A stretch of DNA of 18,618 nt from an uncultured Akkermansia sp. (GTDB lineage Bacteria > Verrucomicrobiota > Verrucomicrobiia > Verrucomicrobiales > Akkermansiaceae), in assembly GCA_904501915.1 (NCBI GenBank), contig CAJGCV010000038.1:1-18618 (forward strand). Reading direction: 5' to 3'. Of this stretch, positions 1 through 7,873 are shown piece by piece. The translations under genes were made by a program, and so were the position numbers. The notes under the pieces were generated by a model. That model ran no database searches and was not told where the DNA came from. It worked only from the letters and a program-made list of their open reading frames with translations. The number at the start of each line of letters is the position of its first letter. Within the stretch, counting starts at the first letter, position 1.

Positions 1-501
1 GGCAACTTCATCTCCGAAGCCAAGACCAACAGCAACGACGGCTTCGGCCACGCCCAGCTCGGCGGTCTGGCCAACAAACTGGCTGAAATCGTGCGCGGCC
101 GCGTGCCCAGCGCCAAGGTTCGCGCCATTGAGCCCTCCCTGCTGCAGCGCTGCGCTACGCACCTGGGTTCCTCCACCGATGCTCACGAGGCTTACCTCGC
201 CGGCAAGACCGCCGTGGAAGCCGCTGTGGCTGGCGACACCGACAAGATGCCCGCATTTGAACGCACCACCGACGAGGAAGGAAACTACAAGTGCGAGATG
301 AAGCTCCTGCCCCTGGCCAGCGTAGCTAACTTCGAGCGCAAGGTTCCCCGCGAGTGGATCAACGCCGCCGGCAACAACGTGGAAATGGCCTTCGTGGACT
401 ATGCCCTGCCCCTCATCCAGGGTGCTACCGGCATGAAGACCGCCGAATCCCTGCCCCGCTTTGCCCGCCTGCGCAAGATTCTTGCCAAGCCCTGCTGCTA
501 A
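1..501 (+). CDS. pfp: 6-phosphofructokinase, pyrophosphate-type (3' end only)
   Basis: The reading frame is open from base 1 and ends at TAA 499-501, giving the last 166 residues; the start lies left of the window. The enzyme phosphorylates fructose 6-phosphate to fructose 1,6-bisphosphate in the cytoplasm, using PPi in this clade. Seen here are a GHAQLGG stretch near the left edge (matching the family's GHxQLGG), the segment PSLLQRCATHLGSSTDAHEAY, which matches the LQR...D..EAY region, and a C-terminal REWI segment. These resemble the PPi-dependent group more than ATP-dependent PfkA, but the phosphoryl-donor residues lie outside the window, so donor use is inferred from family resemblance. 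The protein ends in Cys-Cys. A strong hairpin terminator follows 24 nt after the stop, so this is the last gene of its transcript. Confidence 0.85.
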   Translation, partial: GNFISEAKTNSNDGFGHAQLGGLANKLAEIVRGRVPSAKVRAIEPSLLQRCATHLGSSTDAHEAYLAGKTAVEAAVAGDTDKMPAFERTTDEEGNYKCEMKLLPLASVANFERKVPREWINAAGNNVEMAFVDYALPLIQGATGMKTAESLPRFARLRKILAKPCC

Positions 502-525
502 GCAAAAAGCACATTCTGATTCCCG

Positions 526-560
526 GGGAGCTGCCTGAACGGCAGCTCCCTCTTTTTTTT
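526..560 (+). terminator. Rho-independent terminator of the phosphofructokinase gene
   Basis: A perfect 10-bp stem (526-535 pairs with 541-550) surrounds a 5-nt loop and is followed by TCTTTTTTTT at 551-560. It lies 24 nt after the stop codon. It insulates the downstream AP2-like gene from read-through. Confidence 0.93.
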
Positions 561-600
561 GCATGTTAACCTAACAACGCCAAACAATTAGCAAATTAGG

Positions 601-629
601 TTGTCACATGTATCCTGCTATGGCAGTAT
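601..629 (+). promoter_or_regulatory. Candidate promoter of the AP2-like gene
   Basis: TTGTCA (601-606) and CAGTAT (624-629) are separated by 17 bp and would start transcription about 25 nt before the ATG at 662. The -10 match is poor, so this is tentative. A promoter is expected somewhere here because a terminator lies just upstream. The remainder of 561-661 shows nothing else convincing. Confidence 0.3.
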
Positions 630-661
630 AGGGGCATCCGGAATCAACCCGGCAATAACAT

Positions 662-937
662 ATGACCCAACGTAATATTACCCGATACACGTACGAGACA
701 ACATCCTTCCAGGGATGGAGACTCAGCATCTGCCGCAAGTGGAACCAATTCACCAAGTATTTCTCCGACCGCCAGTATGGCAGTGAGGAAGAGGCCTTCA
801 AGGCGGCGGTTGAAATGAGAGATAGAATTTTCGATGCACTGCGGCGCACACCTGAAGACCCACGCGGCGTGTTCGAGAGATTCAAGAATGGGCAGGAAGA
901 GGAAAGTTCCTTGAAGCCCGTCATCAGCAACAATTAA
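662..937 (+). CDS. Small AP2-like DNA-binding domain protein
   Basis: This 91-residue protein has no signal peptide. Residues 18-56 read GWR..I.RK......KYFSD..YGS.EEAF.AA.EMRD, the pattern of bacterial AP2/ERF-like domains: a three-stranded sheet carrying the G-W and the KYFSD.xYG motif, then an amphipathic helix with EA..AA...RD. Such domains bind DNA and, in bacteria, occur as small stand-alone proteins or fused to HNH nucleases and integrases. No nuclease or integrase motif is present here. The C-terminal 35 residues are charged and look unstructured. The start at ATG 662 is chosen because upstream in-frame ATGs (608, 620) run into TAG within a few codons. The Shine-Dalgarno is weak. The gene stands alone between two terminators. 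A role as a transcription regulator is inference; an Arm-type DNA-binding domain is an alternative reading. Confidence 0.75.
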   Translation: MTQRNITRYTYETTSFQGWRLSICRKWNQFTKYFSDRQYGSEEEAFKAAVEMRDRIFDALRRTPEDPRGVFERFKNGQEEESSLKPVISNN

Positions 938-950
938 TAAAATTTCACCC

Positions 951-986
951 AAAAGTAAGCCCCGCCAGCCAGTGGGGCTTACTTTT
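951..986. terminator. Bidirectional terminator between convergent units
   Basis: A perfect 13-bp inverted repeat (AAAAGTAAGCCCC at 951-963 and its complement at 974-986) encloses a 10-nt loop. It ends in TTTT on both strands, so it can serve the AP2-like gene on + and the transglutaminase-like unit on -. The U-tracts are short, so efficiency may be modest, but the position between convergent units fits. Confidence 0.85.
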
Positions 987-1004
987 AACGAAAGAAGGAG
1001 GCAT

Positions 1005-1199
1005 TTATTGCAGGATTTTCCGCAGGCTCAGCCGGAATATATTTGTAGAATGCGCGGGGGATTCCTTTTCTCGAGCCTTATCCAACATAGGATACTCACC
1101 GTTCCCCTCTGCATAAAGCACCATCAGAAGCGGCAGAAAACACATCAACCGACAAACAAAATTGCATAGTGTGGAAGTTATACGCGGGCACAATCTCAT
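1005..1199 (-). CDS. Possible small ORF after the transglutaminase-like gene
   Basis: A 64-residue frame begins at ATG 1199, immediately after two consecutive TGA codons that end the upstream gene (TGA TGA ATG), in the same reading frame. It has a short hydrophobic stretch around residues 18-29 (MCFLPLLMVLYA) followed by a charged tail. No family is recognised. It could be a translationally coupled small membrane or secreted peptide, a C-terminal remnant cut off by the stops, or chance. The paralog's C-terminus shows no matching extension, which argues against a cut-off domain. Apart from this ORF and the terminator, 938-1202 shows nothing. Confidence 0.2.
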   Translation of the reverse strand: MRLCPRITSTLCNFVCRLMCFLPLLMVLYAEGNGEYPMLDKAREKESPAHSTNIFRLSLRKILQ

Positions 1200-1202
1200 T
1201 CA

Positions 1203-3179
1203 TCAGTTACTGATTTCATTCTCGACCTTGGTCGGAGTCAACGGAACTTCCTCCGCATCCCAGGCGTATTCTTTGTGCATATCAAAATCAGTGGCAAAGG
1301 GAGATTTGAAGCCCGTTTTAGCGCCATAATGATACCACTCCCGCTGGTCTACGCGAAGATGCAGCCAGGAGGTTTCGACCATACCTTTGCGTCCATATAC
1401 CATGGTGCAGGGAATATCTGCCAGTTGCATGGTGATGTAGGTAGTAGTCTTGTCACTCAGAATCGTGCTGTCACTGGTCCCGCCTTTCGCTTTGTTATAA
1501 GTATTTTCAGCCTTACCATAGGTCTGTCCACTCATGTGCAGGGGAAGCTTCTGCTGCTGTTCCTCAATCTTCCTATCCACATACCCGGGCTTCCCCAGTG
1601 AGTTAGCACGTTCCATGCAGCCATTCAGCACTTTCTGTTCGTCACTGCTGAGCAAAGCTTTCATCTTCGGGTTAGTTGCAGCCTGGAGTATTCTGATATA
1701 GGGCCAGAAGATGATATCCAGCGTAATGGTATTCTGGAGCTCATCATAGATGACATTATAATGCTGCGCATAATGGTGGATATCTGATTTACCCACAATT
1801 TCGCGCAGGCGCCAGGGTTCCACCGTTTCCTTGCAGGGAATAACCAGGCGGGGAGCTTCGTGGATGAGCTTCAACACTTCGCGGTCAAATTCCTTTTCAT
1901 CAGTCACGGCCTTAGATTTAGCGCCGGCCTTTGTTCTATCTTCGGCAGAAGCAGAACTCAGCTCCGCCTTTTCAACAGCACGTGATGAGCGTTTTTTATC
2001 TATTCTGGACTTCTGCGCGTTTACTTTCCTGCGGCCGGAGCGCACCTGTTTATCCTTCATCAGAAAACGTTCAGCCCAGTTTTTCTTACCGCCGCTGTTG
2101 AGACCACTGGCGCGGTTTAACTGCTCCAGGCGGTCGCCAGCCTGGCGGACATACATATTGTATAGTTCAGCAGGGATTTCCTTATCCTCATTCGGCAGGG
2201 TATAACCATTGCTACCGGCAATCCAGCTGCGGCGGATATCATTGCGCATGGGGTGGTGCCACATGTTCATCTGCGGCGATTCTGCATAAATTTCACTGTC
2301 CTGCCATACGTGGTCGCATTCCATTTCTGCATCCGTGAGCAGGTAGTAGTTATACATGCGCAGCGGCACGCTGGAAACGGGGTCATTCCACGACATGTCA
2401 ATGTGGTACCACTCATCATTCAGCTCTACAAGATTCCACACATGGTTCATCTCATCTGTGCCGTATACGCGGCGGCAGTCAATCTTCATCATGTGCAGCA
2501 TCAGCTGCAGTGCCGCCGTGTACGCCACGCAGGAACCCTGCCCTTTCAAGAGCATATCAGTGACACTGTGCTTGCCCTGGCTGTACACAGTCGTATCGAT
2601 GAGCGCATCATGAATACGTTTCAATTTGAGGCCATTGGGCATATTTCTGGTAATATTTCCACATATCCACCATGCGCAGATTTCCAGGGCATCCCCCTCC
2701 TTGCCTTCCAGTTTGCCTTCCATGGCAGGATTTCGGAAAGCCGCCATCATGCGGGCTTCCGGGGTATATGTGCAGCGCAAGGTGTACTGGCCATCCTTTA
2801 CTTCCAGGGTGAACTGGCCGTAAATGCTGGTATTGAGCCGGCGCAGCCACTTACGTATATCGCGCGGGAGCACACCGGCGGCAACCTTGAGCTTGGCGCT
2901 TTTCTCCAGAGTATACGACATATCGTATATCATGCGCTGCAAATCCTCCAGACTGGCCACCATGGGAGGGCGTTCCGGTTTAGCCAGAAACCACTGTCCG
3001 GGTTCTGCGCGGGTCGGGCCCACGTAGCTGCGGTCCACCTCGGACATAGGGTCCCACTCCGGGGCATCACCCTCAGCGTAGCCAGTCAGGATACGGGCAA
3101 GCTTCAGGTTCTCACTGGAGGCCCCGGCAGGGAGCACCAGCCAGGCCAAAAACGACAGTATAAAGAGACGAAGCCACAT
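1203..3179 (-). CDS. Secreted transglutaminase-like protein, second paralog (dead C-terminal module)
   Basis: The 658-residue protein has a signal peptide (hydrophobic 2-17, likely cleaved at PAGA|SSE). Residues 108-300 form a transglutaminase-like (papain-fold) module with Cys217 in GQGSCVAY, His246 in MNHVWN and Asp261 in YHIDMSWND, the expected Cys-His-Asp triad. Such folds catalyse acyl transfer or hydrolysis at amide bonds; the substrate here is unknown. A basic, low-complexity linker (about 360-425) leads to a second copy (about 458-642). Its pre-domain strand region matches the first, but the Cys, His and Asp positions are not conserved (Thr603 and Gly619 stand at the His and Asp sites). 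It is the last large gene of a three-gene unit, 21 bp after its paralog. GAGGG lies very close to the ATG. A structural or inhibitory role for the second module is inference. Confidence 0.85.
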   Translation of the reverse strand: MWLRLFILSFLAWLVLPAGASSENLKLARILTGYAEGDAPEWDPMSEVDRSYVGPTRAEPGQWFLAKPERPPMVASLEDLQRMIYDMSYTLEKSAKLKVAAGVLPRDIRKWLRRLNTSIYGQFTLEVKDGQYTLRCTYTPEARMMAAFRNPAMEGKLEGKEGDALEICAWWICGNITRNMPNGLKLKRIHDALIDTTVYSQGKHSVTDMLLKGQGSCVAYTAALQLMLHMMKIDCRRVYGTDEMNHVWNLVELNDEWYHIDMSWNDPVSSVPLRMYNYYLLTDAEMECDHVWQDSEIYAESPQMNMWHHPMRNDIRRSWIAGSNGYTLPNEDKEIPAELYNMYVRQAGDRLEQLNRASGLNSGGKKNWAERFLMKDKQVRSGRRKVNAQKSRIDKKRSSRAVEKAELSSASAEDRTKAGAKSKAVTDEKEFDREVLKLIHEAPRLVIPCKETVEPWRLREIVGKSDIHHYAQHYNVIYDELQNTITLDIIFWPYIRILQAATNPKMKALLSSDEQKVLNGCMERANSLGKPGYVDRKIEEQQQKLPLHMSGQTYGKAENTYNKAKGGTSDSTILSDKTTTYITMQLADIPCTMVYGRKGMVETSWLHLRVDQREWYHYGAKTGFKSPFATDFDMHKEYAWDAEEVPLTPTKVENEISN

Positions 3180-3200
3180 ACCCTCGATTTATAATAACCG

Positions 3201-5204
3201 TTAACGTCCAAAGCTGAACGGATTAAGCTTCTTGAGAGCCTCTTTTTCCTCCTTGGTGGGAGTGGGCGGAATTTCCATGACATCCCATGCATGGTCGCCT
3301 TTCACCTCATCATCACGCTTCAGGCAATATTTGATACTCTGGGCGCTTGTATTGCCATTTTCATCATCAAACGCAGAATCGGCGTGATACCATTCACGGC
3401 GGGTCAGGCGCACGAGATTCCAGACCTGGTCATGGAACGTGCAGCAGGTTTTGACGCGTCCGTGCACCATGATGCAGGGAATCTCCACCATATTCAGCAC
3501 CACGTACATCGTCTGCGCATAGCCAAGACTGTGGCTTTCGTGGTCTTTCACAAACTCGCCTATGCCGGAAGGGTCTGAAATGGGTTTTGCCTCTCCAATA
3601 AGCTCGACATGCAAATCACGAATCAGCTGGCGCTTGCGTTTCAGCGAGCCGGTGGGCATAGCCTGAGCCTTGGCCTGGCAGAAGCTCAGAGCCCGGCGTT
3701 CGCCCGGGGTGAGTTTGCGGACCAGCGCATCATCAGCAGCAGCATTGAGCACACGCACATGTGACCAGTACTCAATATCCAGGGTTATGGTTTTGTTTTT
3801 TTCATCAAATACGGCATTGTATTTTTCGGCATACACGTTGATATCGGACTTACCGACAATCTCACGCATCTTCCAGCCGGATACATTTTTCTTGCATTTC
3901 ACCACCAGGCCGGTATCAGCCAGCTGAGCCGCAAACCCCTCCAATTTCTCGTTGAATTCCTCGTAATCGGAAACGCCCTCCTCTTCTTCTCCCTGCTTCA
4001 GTTTCTTGACCTTGGGGGTGTATTTGGACCAGCGTTTTGCGACATCCAGAGGGTCACTACCCTTACCCATTTTGAGTTTATCCTCTGCCTTTTCCTTACG
4101 TTGCACATCCTTGCCCATGAGGTTGGCAAACTGCTCGCCACGGGTGGCAGCTTCCTTCAAATTCATGTTGTACACAGCTTCCGTCACGGACTCATCCTCC
4201 CTGGGCAAGGTGTAGCCATTGCCACCCTTAATCCAGCTGCGGCGCATATCGTTGCGCACGGGGAAATGCCAGGGGTTTACCTTGGGGGTATCGTGGTATA
4301 GCTCCGGATTCACCCAATCATGGTCTGCAGCCATCTCCACATCGGTGAGCAGGTAGTAATTATACATGCGCAAATCACCGTTGCCGTTGGGGTCATCCCA
4401 GGTTACGTCCATGTGATACCACTCGCCATCCAGCTCCAGAAAATTCCACACGTGGTTCATTTTCTCCGTACCATAGATACGGCGGCAATCAATCTTGAGC
4501 ATGTGCATGAGCAACTGCGCCGCACTGGTATAGGCAGCGCAGACACCCTTGCCCTCCAGCACGATTTCTGCCGTGCTGTAGCAGCCCTTCGTATAGCGGG
4601 AATTATCCACCAAGGCATCATGAATTTTCTTCAATTTAAGCCCGTTGGGCATACCTTTGCTGATATTGCCGGAAATCCATTCACTACAGGTCTGGAGCAC
4701 ATCCTTCTCCTTGCCGACAAGCCTGCCTTCCATAGCAGAATTACGGAAGGCGGCCATGATACGGGATTCCGGAGTATGGCTTACGGTAAGGGTCACCTTA
4801 TCATCATCAGCCGTTACGCCAACCTGGCCATAGATACTCGTATTGATTTTGCCCAGCCATTTACGAATCAGTTTCTCATTGACCCCGCTTGATACCGTGA
4901 ACGAGCGGCTGGGCTCCAGGGAATAAGCCATGGCATATACCGCCTGATTCAGGATTTTTTCACTATCAATATCCTGCGGCATCTCATTCTTCTGGTTGAA
5001 CCACTCCCCGGGAGCATTACGTGTGGAGCCCACATAAGAACGGTCCTCATCGTTCATGGCATCCCAGGCAGGAGCATCGCCACACGCATAGCCCGCAATG
5101 CGGCGTGCTTTCTGAACCCCCTCACTGCTGGCCCATACACTACCAGCCAGCAGCAGCAGCACAACAGCCACCCATCTTGCGCTAAAACCTGTCAACAATT
5201 TCAT
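3201..5204 (-). CDS. Secreted transglutaminase-like protein, first paralog (degenerate C-terminal module)
   Basis: The 667-residue protein has a signal peptide (hydrophobic 12-22, likely cleaved at VWA|SSE). Module 1 (about 112-300) carries Cys222 in GKGVCAAY, His251 in MNHVWN and Asp266 in YHMDVTWDD, an intact transglutaminase-like triad. A charged linker (about 350-412) leads to module 2 (about 446-645), which repeats the same layout: GKSDI..YA...N strand region, helix ending in EIPC, DQVWNLVRL, and EWYHADSAFDD. Here Cys is replaced by Ser559 and His by Gln593, while Asp609 remains. The second module is therefore probably inactive, possibly a binding or pseudoenzyme domain. The gene starts 15 bp after the upstream secreted-protein gene and ends 21 bp before its paralog, so the three are probably co-transcribed. 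The substrate and site of action (periplasm or outside) are unknown. Confidence 0.87.
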   Translation of the reverse strand: MKLLTGFSARWVAVVLLLLAGSVWASSEGVQKARRIAGYACGDAPAWDAMNDEDRSYVGSTRNAPGEWFNQKNEMPQDIDSEKILNQAVYAMAYSLEPSRSFTVSSGVNEKLIRKWLGKINTSIYGQVGVTADDDKVTLTVSHTPESRIMAAFRNSAMEGRLVGKEKDVLQTCSEWISGNISKGMPNGLKLKKIHDALVDNSRYTKGCYSTAEIVLEGKGVCAAYTSAAQLLMHMLKIDCRRIYGTEKMNHVWNFLELDGEWYHMDVTWDDPNGNGDLRMYNYYLLTDVEMAADHDWVNPELYHDTPKVNPWHFPVRNDMRRSWIKGGNGYTLPREDESVTEAVYNMNLKEAATRGEQFANLMGKDVQRKEKAEDKLKMGKGSDPLDVAKRWSKYTPKVKKLKQGEEEEGVSDYEEFNEKLEGFAAQLADTGLVVKCKKNVSGWKMREIVGKSDINVYAEKYNAVFDEKNKTITLDIEYWSHVRVLNAAADDALVRKLTPGERRALSFCQAKAQAMPTGSLKRKRQLIRDLHVELIGEAKPISDPSGIGEFVKDHESHSLGYAQTMYVVLNMVEIPCIMVHGRVKTCCTFHDQVWNLVRLTRREWYHADSAFDDENGNTSAQSIKYCLKRDDEVKGDHAWDVMEIPPTPTKEEKEALKKLNPFSFGR

Positions 5205-5219
5205 ATTCGCTCTGTTATT

Positions 5220-7094
5220 TTAATTCTTAGTTTCAACCACACGCAGCAATACCCTGACCCGATTATCACAGGTAGTCACAACGCCTTCAATTCTCTGAAT
5301 CAGTGCTGCAGCAGACTTCATATCATCTGCCGTGCGGCACAACGAACGTTTCCCGGTCTCCTTCCCGACGGCGTCCAGCAACTCCGCCAGTTCGGCCACC
5401 TGCAGGCAAAAGGCAACGCCACCCGGAACCGAAGTGGTCTCCGAGGCTGCCGGAAGTTGCAGAGCCCCATGCCCATACGTTACCAGCAGAGCATCATCTG
5501 TGCGCTCTGTCTTCCACCTGTCAAGCCATTGCTTATACCGCGGCGCTTCATCAGCGCGCAGCAAGGCATAGAACGCATCCCCGGCCGCGCTCACTTCCTT
5601 TTCTCCCACGGCAAAAACGGCAGAGTCTGCTATGGAGAGGCGCAGAGCCCCCGTATTGTTGCTCAGCAGCTGCATGGCGGAATCAGCACCAAGAGACTGG
5701 TACATCATCCTGATACCGTTGGAAAGGTGAGTCAATGCAGGCATGAGTTGCCGGAAATCCTGAAATTCATTCTCCGTGGCAGCCACGAATTCCGGTTTCA
5801 AAGTCATTTTGTATCCATCGTGCACCGCCTGAATATCGCGAAGCAAGGCCGGGATATCCAGCTCTGCCCCTCCCCGGAGCGGCGTACCCTGCAGCGTGAG
5901 CACCGCGCCTGGCTGCTCCTGGCAGGCACTTATATGGCCGGGTTCAAAATACTGACCGCGGGCATCCGCGGTGAACTCCATGTACACATCCTCATCCTGC
6001 CAGATTTTAAGCGTCTCGCCACCCTGGCAGGCGGGCATCGTCTGCTCGCACACCTGCAGGATACGCTGCACAGCCTCTGCGGCAGCAGCAGCAGTTTCAC
6101 TGCCGTCTGCCAGGCGGCTGAAAACGCCCCCCAGGAATGTGGCCATATCACGATATCCCTGCAGGTTTGACTTCGCACGCAGGTTCACCAGGGCCGCACT
6201 GCACTCACCCAGGGCAACAGCCCGGGGCTGCATCATCGCATCAAACTTCTCTATACCCGCCGTACCCAGCAACGAATCAGCAGGCTCCACCGTCCAGCGC
6301 ACCTCTTCCGGGTGCGTGCATATAGCGAGCACCAGGCGGTTCTGCACCACTCGCATCAGCACATACAGGCGGGCAGAGCTCAGGTTCTGCTTCACCTGCT
6401 GCTCAACATCAGCCGGCAAGCCGGCTGCATCCAGGTCAAGCTTATCGCAACGCACACAAAGGCCACGCAGCTCCCCCTGCAGCATGGGTTCCACCTCACC
6501 ATTGGGCGTGGCGGGCATCATCATAGGCAACATGGAAATCGTGTGCAGCAGGCTCACACTTTCCGGGCGGCTGCTCAGCGCAAGATACACCGGAGCTACA
6601 TAAAACTGCCGGGTGGCCGCAACAAGCGCATCAAGTTGTTTCTGGTCAGTTTCACGCTGCTGCGCCACTATTGCAAGCCCGGCAGCAGGCTCGGCGCGCG
6701 ATGCCCAGATATCAGCAATCTGGCCTGTATTACCGGAAATCGACTCGAACAAAGGTAACAGGCGTTCCAGATCGCGGGCGGAGGCATCGCTCATGCCCAG
6801 CGCCAGTCCATCCAGACCACTCGCCATGGCCAGCATCGGAAGTTCCCTTGCCAACGCTGCCAGTTCTCTGAGCTTAAAGAAATTGCCCACGCCGCGTATG
6901 GCAAAGAAGGATTCCGTCTCCGCAGGCATGGCGGCCAAGGCAGAAAAGATGCCCGCGCGATGCTCCGGATTAACTGCATCTGAGGGTGCAACCGCAGCAG
7001 GAGGATGCTTCAGCAGCGAAACCAGAGCATCCTGCGCCCCCACCGGCGCGAGCATACCGCAGAACATGAGCATTGCAAGGACTGAGACTTTCAT
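5220..7094 (-). CDS. Secreted protein of unknown family, first gene of the transglutaminase-like unit
   Basis: This protein of 624 residues (ATG at 7094; a GTG at 7097 directly in front would add one) begins with a signal peptide of MKVSVLAMLMF type, likely cleaved at VGA|QDA. No known domain or catalytic motif is recognised. The mature part is Ala- and Leu-rich, predicted mostly helical with repeated strand segments, and has few cysteines. Motifs such as ETESFFAIRGVGNFFKL near the N-terminus recall exported verrucomicrobial and planctomycete proteins of unknown function, but this is only an impression. A sigma70-like promoter lies just upstream, and the gene is followed after 15 bp by the first transglutaminase-like gene. 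Co-expression suggests a partner, substrate or carrier of those enzymes; this is inference from order alone. Confidence 0.8.
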   Translation of the reverse strand: MKVSVLAMLMFCGMLAPVGAQDALVSLLKHPPAAVAPSDAVNPEHRAGIFSALAAMPAETESFFAIRGVGNFFKLRELAALARELPMLAMASGLDGLALGMSDASARDLERLLPLFESISGNTGQIADIWASRAEPAAGLAIVAQQRETDQKQLDALVAATRQFYVAPVYLALSSRPESVSLLHTISMLPMMMPATPNGEVEPMLQGELRGLCVRCDKLDLDAAGLPADVEQQVKQNLSSARLYVLMRVVQNRLVLAICTHPEEVRWTVEPADSLLGTAGIEKFDAMMQPRAVALGECSAALVNLRAKSNLQGYRDMATFLGGVFSRLADGSETAAAAAEAVQRILQVCEQTMPACQGGETLKIWQDEDVYMEFTADARGQYFEPGHISACQEQPGAVLTLQGTPLRGGAELDIPALLRDIQAVHDGYKMTLKPEFVAATENEFQDFRQLMPALTHLSNGIRMMYQSLGADSAMQLLSNNTGALRLSIADSAVFAVGEKEVSAAGDAFYALLRADEAPRYKQWLDRWKTERTDDALLVTYGHGALQLPAASETTSVPGGVAFCLQVAELAELLDAVGKETGKRSLCRTADDMKSAAALIQRIEGVVTTCDNRVRVLLRVVETKN

Positions 7095-7103
7095 CACCCC
7101 GCT

Positions 7104-7132
7104 ATTCTAGCTGTAAGTTACTCTCATGTAAA
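7104..7132 (-). promoter_or_regulatory. Sigma70-like promoter of the three-gene secreted-protein unit
   Basis: On the minus strand TTTACA (7127-7132) and TAGAAT (7104-7109) are exactly 17 bp apart. This places the transcription start almost at the start codon (ATG at 7094), leaving a very short or absent leader. The 12-mer ATTTGCTTTACA covering the -35 (7127-7138) is repeated exactly in front of the Sel1-repeat gene. Confidence 0.6.
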
Positions 7133-7163
7133 GCAAATTGGCTGACCTCAAGCCATGCAGGAT

Positions 7164-7192
7164 AAAAAAAGCCCGGGGATTTTCCCCGGGCT
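7164..7192 (-). terminator. Rho-independent terminator of adk
   Basis: A 9-bp GC-rich stem (AGCCCGGGG, 7170-7178, with 7184-7192) has a 5-nt loop. On the minus strand it is followed by a run of seven T (7164-7170, overlapping the stem base). It lies 28 nt past the adk stop and separates adk from the secreted-protein unit. Confidence 0.93.
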
Positions 7193-7219
7193 GAAAAATA
7201 GAGATGGAAAACTCGCAAC

Positions 7220-7873
7220 TTACTTCTCGCAGTAGGTGCGCACAGCGGCGGCGATACGGGCGGAAACAGCCTCGGGCTCGCCTTCCTCAGTCACGTCAAT
7301 CTGCACCACCTTACCCTGGGCACGGTAGTGTTCCACCACGGGTACGGTAAGAGTCTCATAGTCCTTACGGCGCTTGGCAAAGGCCTCGGGGTTGTCATCG
7401 GAGCGCACAATCATGGCGCCACCGCACTTCGGGCAGATTTCCTCACCGTTGCGGGTGGTTTCACCGCAGGCGGGGCAAGCCTTGCGCTTGAGCATGCGGG
7501 CTTCGATGAGCTCGGCAGACACGTTGAGGTACACGACGATATCCACACCCAGCCCCATGGCGCTGAGGTTGGCATCCAGGGTTTCAGCCTGGGAAACGGT
7601 GCGGGGATAGCCGTCGAGCAGGCAGCCGCAATCCTTGTTTTCACCCAGCCACTTGGCCACGATGCCGTTCACCACTTCATCGGGCACAAACATGGCGGCA
7701 TCCATGTACTTCTTGGCTTCAAGGCCCAGCTCGGAACCAGCGGCAATTTCAGCGCGCAGCAGAGCACCAGTGCTCAGGGGCTTCAGGCCATAGGTTTCAG
7801 ATAGGAATGAGGACTGCGTGCCCTTGCCGGAGGCGGGGGCACCCACAAGTACGAATCGCTTGAGCGTTTTCAT
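7220..7873 (-). CDS. adk: Adenylate kinase with zinc-type LID
   Basis: The 217-residue cytoplasmic enzyme interconverts ATP + AMP and 2 ADP. It is close to the usual family length. The P-loop is GAPASGKGT (11-19; most relatives have GAPGAGKGT). The AMP-binding STGALLR is at 34-40, DGYPRT at 87-92, and the LID carries four cysteines (133, 136, 147, 150) in a Cys-x2-Cys...Cys-x2-Cys arrangement expected to bind a structural zinc. Next come R157 and the DNPEAFAKRRKDY helix, which contribute phosphate-binding arginines. The gene appears monocistronic, with its own promoter in the 85-bp gap upstream and a strong terminator downstream. There is no clear Shine-Dalgarno before the ATG at 7873. The Ala-Ser in the P-loop is the only slight oddity; the family assignment is secure. 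Confidence 0.97.
   Translation of the reverse strand: MKTLKRFVLVGAPASGKGTQSSFLSETYGLKPLSTGALLRAEIAAGSELGLEAKKYMDAAMFVPDEVVNGIVAKWLGENKDCGCLLDGYPRTVSQAETLDANLSAMGLGVDIVVYLNVSAELIEARMLKRKACPACGETTRNGEEICPKCGGAMIVRSDDNPEAFAKRRKDYETLTVPVVEHYRAQGKVVQIDVTEEGEPEAVSARIAAAVRTYCEK

Larger units (their letters stand above)
1203..5204 (-). repeat. Tandem gene duplication of the transglutaminase-like genes
   Basis: The two adjacent genes (3201-5204 and 1203-3179) encode proteins alike along their whole length: signal peptide, GYA.GDAP.WD.M...DRSYVG near the N-terminus, the catalytic module, REIVGKSDI, and a PTPTK motif near the end. Some stretches also agree at DNA level, for example around 2338-2363 and 4347-4372. 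Each gene is itself an internal two-module duplication, so the locus holds four related modules, two of them degenerate. Confidence 0.9.

Noticed and set aside
608..631. A 7-codon frame (M-Y-P-A-M-A-V, stop) upstream of the AP2-like gene, considered as a leader peptide.
   Set aside because: It overlaps the predicted promoter, so it would probably not be transcribed, and it has no regulatory codon pattern or attenuator hairpin.
972..1169. A 65-codon + strand frame starting inside the bidirectional terminator.
   Set aside because: Its start lies within the loop and arm of the hairpin, it lacks a ribosome-binding site, and its composition looks non-coding.
2253..3194. A 313-codon + strand frame opposite the transglutaminase-like gene.
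   Set aside because: It is antisense to a gene with a signal peptide and catalytic motifs, and its product shows no domain, signal or promoter.
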